Shown piece after piece: positions 23,906 to 26,793 of a stretch of 26,793 nucleotides of DNA (position 1 is its first letter; each line of letters opens with the position of its first letter). The stretch covers positions 1 to 26,793 of the forward strand of contig JAGGYO010000017.1 in NCBI GenBank assembly GCA_021162505.1, written 5' to 3'. Source of the DNA: a bacterium. Lineage in GTDB: Bacteria; AUK180. The notes under the pieces were generated by a model, which did not search any database, had not been told where the DNA came from, and worked only from the letters and a program-made list of their open reading frames with translations. A program made the position numbers and the translations under genes.

Positions 23906-25315
23906 CTATTCCTTGTAGTATAAGATATCAAGATAATTATTGTTCAATTGGTAAATAGTATTTTCATAATTAAATTTTGAATTCAAATACTGCAATTGAT
24001 TCTTTTCAACTGTCTCCAAGCTATCCAAACCGTTCTTATATCTTAACTGACTTAAATTCAAGAGTTTTTCACTTTGTTCCACTTGCAGTTTTAATAATTT
24101 TAATGTTTTTAAATAATTCTCATTTTCATGATACAAATTCTTTATTGATTGTGAAATATTTTTTTTAAGATCAAGAATGCTGAGTTTAATGCTCTTTAAA
24201 TTTTTCCGATTCTTCTCATACTGGTTCTTTTGGTATGACATATCAAAAATTGGAATATTTACAAGGAAATAACCGTGCCAGCCGGATTTTTCATAATTTG
24301 CAAAACTCTCCGACAACGAATCGCCACGCCCGTCAAGAGAATAGCCGAAATTTGCAGAAGCGGAAAAATACTTTCTGAACTTATCGTATTTCATTTGGTA
24401 ATTAAGGTCATCTCTTTGAATATAATAGTTTCTAATATCAGGATCTGAGTTCATAATATATCCCAACAATTTATTCATCGCGGGAAGTTCTTCTTCATAT
24501 AATTTTACCCTGTCATTTGATATTTTGAGTTCCTCATTTAAATTTGCATAGTTCTTCATGGTATCGATCAACTCTGCATATTTGTTCTCTATATTTTGTA
24601 AATTAATCGTCTTTTGATTGATTTGAATTTTACCGCTCATTATATCAAGATCTGAAGAAAGACCGCTTTTATACTTTTCCTGGGTCGTATCCCTTAACAT
24701 CTCGCTGATCGCCAGATCCTGTTTTGCAATTTCCAATTGCTTCAAATATAGCTGTGCTTGAATATAATAGGACATTGCCTCTTTTCTTACCTGTCTTTTT
24801 ATCCTTTCAAAATTGTTCTTTGCAATCTCCAGTTCTGCTTTTTTCCTTGAATACTCTCTCTTTTGGGGATCGTACTCAAGAATAGGTAGAGTAAATGTTA
24901 AAGATGTAAAATTATCATATTCATTAACATTCTCATAGATATTATAATCCGTGGAATATTTATTCGTTGAATGTGTCAAGGTCAATTTTGCTGAAAAAGG
25001 AAGGTTCTGACTTAATGACATAACACCGCCTAAATTTTTTCTCTCCGAAATAAGAGAGATCCGCTGAGGCAGCCCGGGATAGTTCATATAATTATTGTTC
25101 CATGAATAATCAGGCATCCTTAAAGCAAGTGAGATCTTAGGAAAGAATTGGCTTTTTGATATATTGTATTCGATCTTCTTGATATCAAACTGTAACCTGG
25201 CGCTTTTATATTTATTAGAGTTTTGTAATGCAGTATCAATATATTCATTAAGAGTAATACCGAAAGCTCCAAAGATCAACCCAACAAAAATAAGTAATAA
25301 TATAAGTTTTTTCAT
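23906..25315 (-). CDS. TolC-family outer-membrane efflux channel
   Basis: A signal peptide (MKKLILLLIFVGLIFGAFG) is followed by the opening TLNEYIDTALQNSNKYKSARLQ typical of TolC-family proteins. Two long helical halves carry repeated AQLYLKQLEIAKQDLAIS and LKLLKLQVEQSEKLLNLSQ segments, each followed by a YKSGLSS or YKNGLDS turn, the family's internal duplication. Short barrel-like strands, for example SANFGYSLDGRG, interrupt the helices. The 469 residues are normal. It provides the outer-membrane exit for the adaptor, ATPase and permease encoded downstream, completing a tripartite system. The ATG at 25315 is 26 bp after the CNNM-like gene, so it may be read with it; no separate promoter fits in that gap. 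Confidence 0.93.
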   Translation of the reverse strand: MKKLILLLIFVGLIFGAFGITLNEYIDTALQNSNKYKSARLQFDIKKIEYNISKSQFFPKISLALRMPDYSWNNNYMNYPGLPQRISLISERKNLGGVMSLSQNLPFSAKLTLTHSTNKYSTDYNIYENVNEYDNFTSLTFTLPILEYDPQKREYSRKKAELEIAKNNFERIKRQVRKEAMSYYIQAQLYLKQLEIAKQDLAISEMLRDTTQEKYKSGLSSDLDIMSGKIQINQKTINLQNIENKYAELIDTMKNYANLNEELKISNDRVKLYEEELPAMNKLLGYIMNSDPDIRNYYIQRDDLNYQMKYDKFRKYFSASANFGYSLDGRGDSLSESFANYEKSGWHGYFLVNIPIFDMSYQKNQYEKNRKNLKSIKLSILDLKKNISQSIKNLYHENENYLKTLKLLKLQVEQSEKLLNLSQLRYKNGLDSLETVEKNQLQYLNSKFNYENTIYQLNNNYLDILYYKE

Positions 25316-25341
25316 ATAAATTCTACTATTTTTACCCCATT

Positions 25342-26274
25342 TTATTTCATTTTTTTAAAAAATACTTTTGCCAACCTGTTCTTGTCCAAAACATTGATCA
25401 CAATATTATTTTTTTCTATTAAAATTATATTCTTATTACTATTGTAAAACTCCGATAGGGCTTTCCCCAATTTATCCTTGCTTTCTGCAATGAAAACCTC
25501 TTCAAGTTCATCATCAATAGAATCTGCAAAAAGCAAACGGTTCAACCTCAATCCCCAAAATTTCCCATCCTTCTTTATATAACCAACCTTGTTCTTTGAT
25601 CGTAAAATGAGTGATATCGCCTCCTGCACAGACATATTCGTATGTATAAAAGGAATTTCGGCTTCATTATAGGTATCCCCGATATTCATTTGCATAAGAC
25701 GGAAAAGGTCATCCTTTATTAATATGAGTTTTTCTTCTTTATGGGTCTTCATTATCTCATTACTAAAAATATACAACTCCTTTTGCTCAATTAGCTTTTT
25801 GGAATCACTTATCTTGAAAAGTTTGGAAATCAATATGGAAAGCATGCTGAATATAAAAATAATTGGGAAGAGTAAATAATAGAAAAATTTTAATAAATAG
25901 CTTAATTTAAAAGTCAATGTGGACGCATAGTTCCTAAAAATAAGTTTTGGTAATGATTCCCCAAATATTGTAATGAACGGTAAGAGTATTAAGGGAGAAT
26001 ATATTTCATAATTTTTAACACCCAAATGGAATAGAAATGATCCGAACAAGGTAGCGAGCGCCACAGATACAAGGTTTGTTCCAACAAGAATTGTAGAGAA
26101 AAAGTAATGCGGTTTCTTATAAAAATAGAAAAGTGTTTTTGCTCTTTTATCTCCCTCAAGTGCTTTATATAGTATCTGTGTCTTAAAAAGAGATACAAGG
26201 CCGATCTCTATTCCGGAGAAAAAAGATTGTAGAGTAATAAGGATGAAAAAAAGTGTTAGGTTAGTCCCTATCAT
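25342..26274 (-). CDS. CNNM/CorC-type DUF21 membrane protein lacking the CorC_HlyC domain
   Basis: The DUF21 membrane domain (about 1-155) has FFSGIEIGLVSL (18-29), matching the usual FFSGSExALxS, and FGESLPKLIF (104-113), matching the GExxPK motif. Helices lie at about 5-25, 58-85, 92-108 and 128-150. The cytosolic part (about 190-305) looks like a divergent CBS pair. The C-terminal CorC_HlyC domain present in most relatives is missing, and the protein ends at 310 residues. Family members are linked to magnesium and cobalt export or homeostasis. The ATG at 26274 lies 14 bp inside the upstream paralogue and is preceded by AAGGTG. The tandem overlapping arrangement suggests a hetero-dimeric pair, consistent with DUF21 proteins acting as dimers. 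Activity is uncertain because of the degenerate regulatory part. Confidence 0.85.
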   Translation of the reverse strand: MIGTNLTLFFILITLQSFFSGIEIGLVSLFKTQILYKALEGDKRAKTLFYFYKKPHYFFSTILVGTNLVSVALATLFGSFLFHLGVKNYEIYSPLILLPFITIFGESLPKLIFRNYASTLTFKLSYLLKFFYYLLFPIIFIFSMLSILISKLFKISDSKKLIEQKELYIFSNEIMKTHKEEKLILIKDDLFRLMQMNIGDTYNEAEIPFIHTNMSVQEAISLILRSKNKVGYIKKDGKFWGLRLNRLLFADSIDDELEEVFIAESKDKLGKALSEFYNSNKNIILIEKNNIVINVLDKNRLAKVFFKKMK

Positions 26275-26793
26275 CTTTTTTCACCTTTATAATAAATGAT
26301 TTTACACGGAATTCTTCAATTTCATTTACGATTATTTCCACATTCCCAACTGAGATAAGGTCATTTTCTTTTGGTATCCTATTCAATTGCTCAAGGAAAA
26401 ATTCAATGACGGTCTTATCACCGGTTTCTTCAAATATATCATCTTCAAGGTATACTTCAATCTCATATAATGCGGTTTGCGGGTTTATTTCAAATCTATT
26501 CTCATCAATTTTTTTTATGAAAACAGAGCTTAATGTAAAAAAATTGTTCATTATCTCTTCAGAGTCGAGCATGCCCTGAATATCTCCATATTCATCAACA
26601 ATAAAAATAAGCTTTTCCTTACCCATTTCTTTTAATAATAAGCTCAATTTAATGGTTTCCGGTAAATAAAGAGGGACCTCCAGGTTTTCCAATATAGATT
26701 CTTTTAGATCTTCTTTTCTTATATCGAACAACTTATATATATCCAGAACACCTTTGAAATTATCTATGGATTTCTTATAAACCGAAATATATC
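26261..26793 (-). CDS. CNNM/CorC-family protein (CBS + CorC_HlyC domains), 5' end beyond window
   Basis: The frame is open to the right edge, so the N-terminus is outside the window. The visible 177 codons begin YISVYKKSIDNFKGVLDIYKL, the end of a first CBS domain, where the family reads IPVY..xxDNxxGVxxxxDL. The second CBS part includes LIFIVDEYGDIQGMLDSEEI. The C-terminal CorC_HlyC (transporter-associated) domain reads TVIEFFLEQLNRIP...NDLISVGNVEIIVNEIEEFRVKSFIIKV. A DUF21 membrane domain is expected upstream but cannot be seen. A TTG at 26731 is an internal codon and not the start. It overlaps the next, smaller paralogue by 14 bp. Confidence 0.9.
   Translation of the reverse strand, partial: YISVYKKSIDNFKGVLDIYKLFDIRKEDLKESILENLEVPLYLPETIKLSLLLKEMGKEKLIFIVDEYGDIQGMLDSEEIMNNFFTLSSVFIKKIDENRFEINPQTALYEIEVYLEDDIFEETGDKTVIEFFLEQLNRIPKENDLISVGNVEIIVNEIEEFRVKSFIIKVKKDDRD

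Overview
This is an AT-rich stretch (roughly one third G+C by eye) in which every convincing gene lies on the minus strand, so transcription runs from position 26793 towards 1. Outer-membrane parts (OmpA-type protein, TolC-type channel, lipoprotein), split glycine decarboxylase subunits, Hanks-type kinases with an HRDISPQN loop, a PEGA domain, and an 'asparagine synthetase B'-like protein of the kind seen in Bacteroidetes together suggest a Gram-negative anaerobe of or near the FCB group (for example Cloacimonadota or Delongbacteria). That placement is an inference, and the window holds no rRNA or other phylogenetic marker that settles it.

Layout in transcription order. (a) 26793-20160: two tandem CNNM/CorC-type membrane proteins (the first cut by the window edge), then a TolC-type channel, a Yip1-family membrane protein, a membrane-fusion adaptor, a MacB/LolD-type ATPase and a MacB/FtsX-type permease. 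This is a complete tripartite ABC export set with an extra membrane protein inside it. (b) 19870-15611: gcvT-gcvH-gcvPA-gcvPB, the glycine cleavage T, H and two P subunits, behind a good sigma70-type promoter with a leader of about 25 nt. (c) 15131 to the left edge: twelve tightly packed genes, with gaps of at most 11 bp and overlaps up to 38 bp. In order these are a TPR lipoprotein, a barrel/coil/OmpA protein, a PP2C phosphatase, a Ser/Thr kinase with TM and PEGA-like repeats, a WbaP-type sugar-phosphate transferase, UDP-glucose dehydrogenase, UDP-glucuronate (UDP-xylose) decarboxylase, a WecA/MraY-family transferase, a second Ser/Thr kinase with a C-terminal receiver domain, a Xer recombinase, an S66 LD-carboxypeptidase-like protein and the asparagine-synthetase-B-like protein.

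Block (c) is the most interesting part. It physically links Ser/Thr phosphorylation (two kinases, one phosphatase) to the start of surface glycan synthesis (two lipid-linked initiating transferases plus a UDP-xylose branch) and to peptidoglycan-contacting and peptidoglycan-processing proteins. I infer a phospho-regulated envelope and glycan module. No flippase, polymerase or ordinary glycosyltransferase is in the window.

The two non-coding gaps (15132-15610 and 19871-20159) hold promoters, hairpins and an unusual family of heptamer repeats of the form ACTNNNT. In the first gap five consecutive heptamers sit in each of two 48-bp copies spaced 49 bp (7 x 7) apart. Three related heptamers sit at the end of the exporter operon. 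No tRNA, rRNA, CRISPR array, transposase or glycine riboswitch was found.
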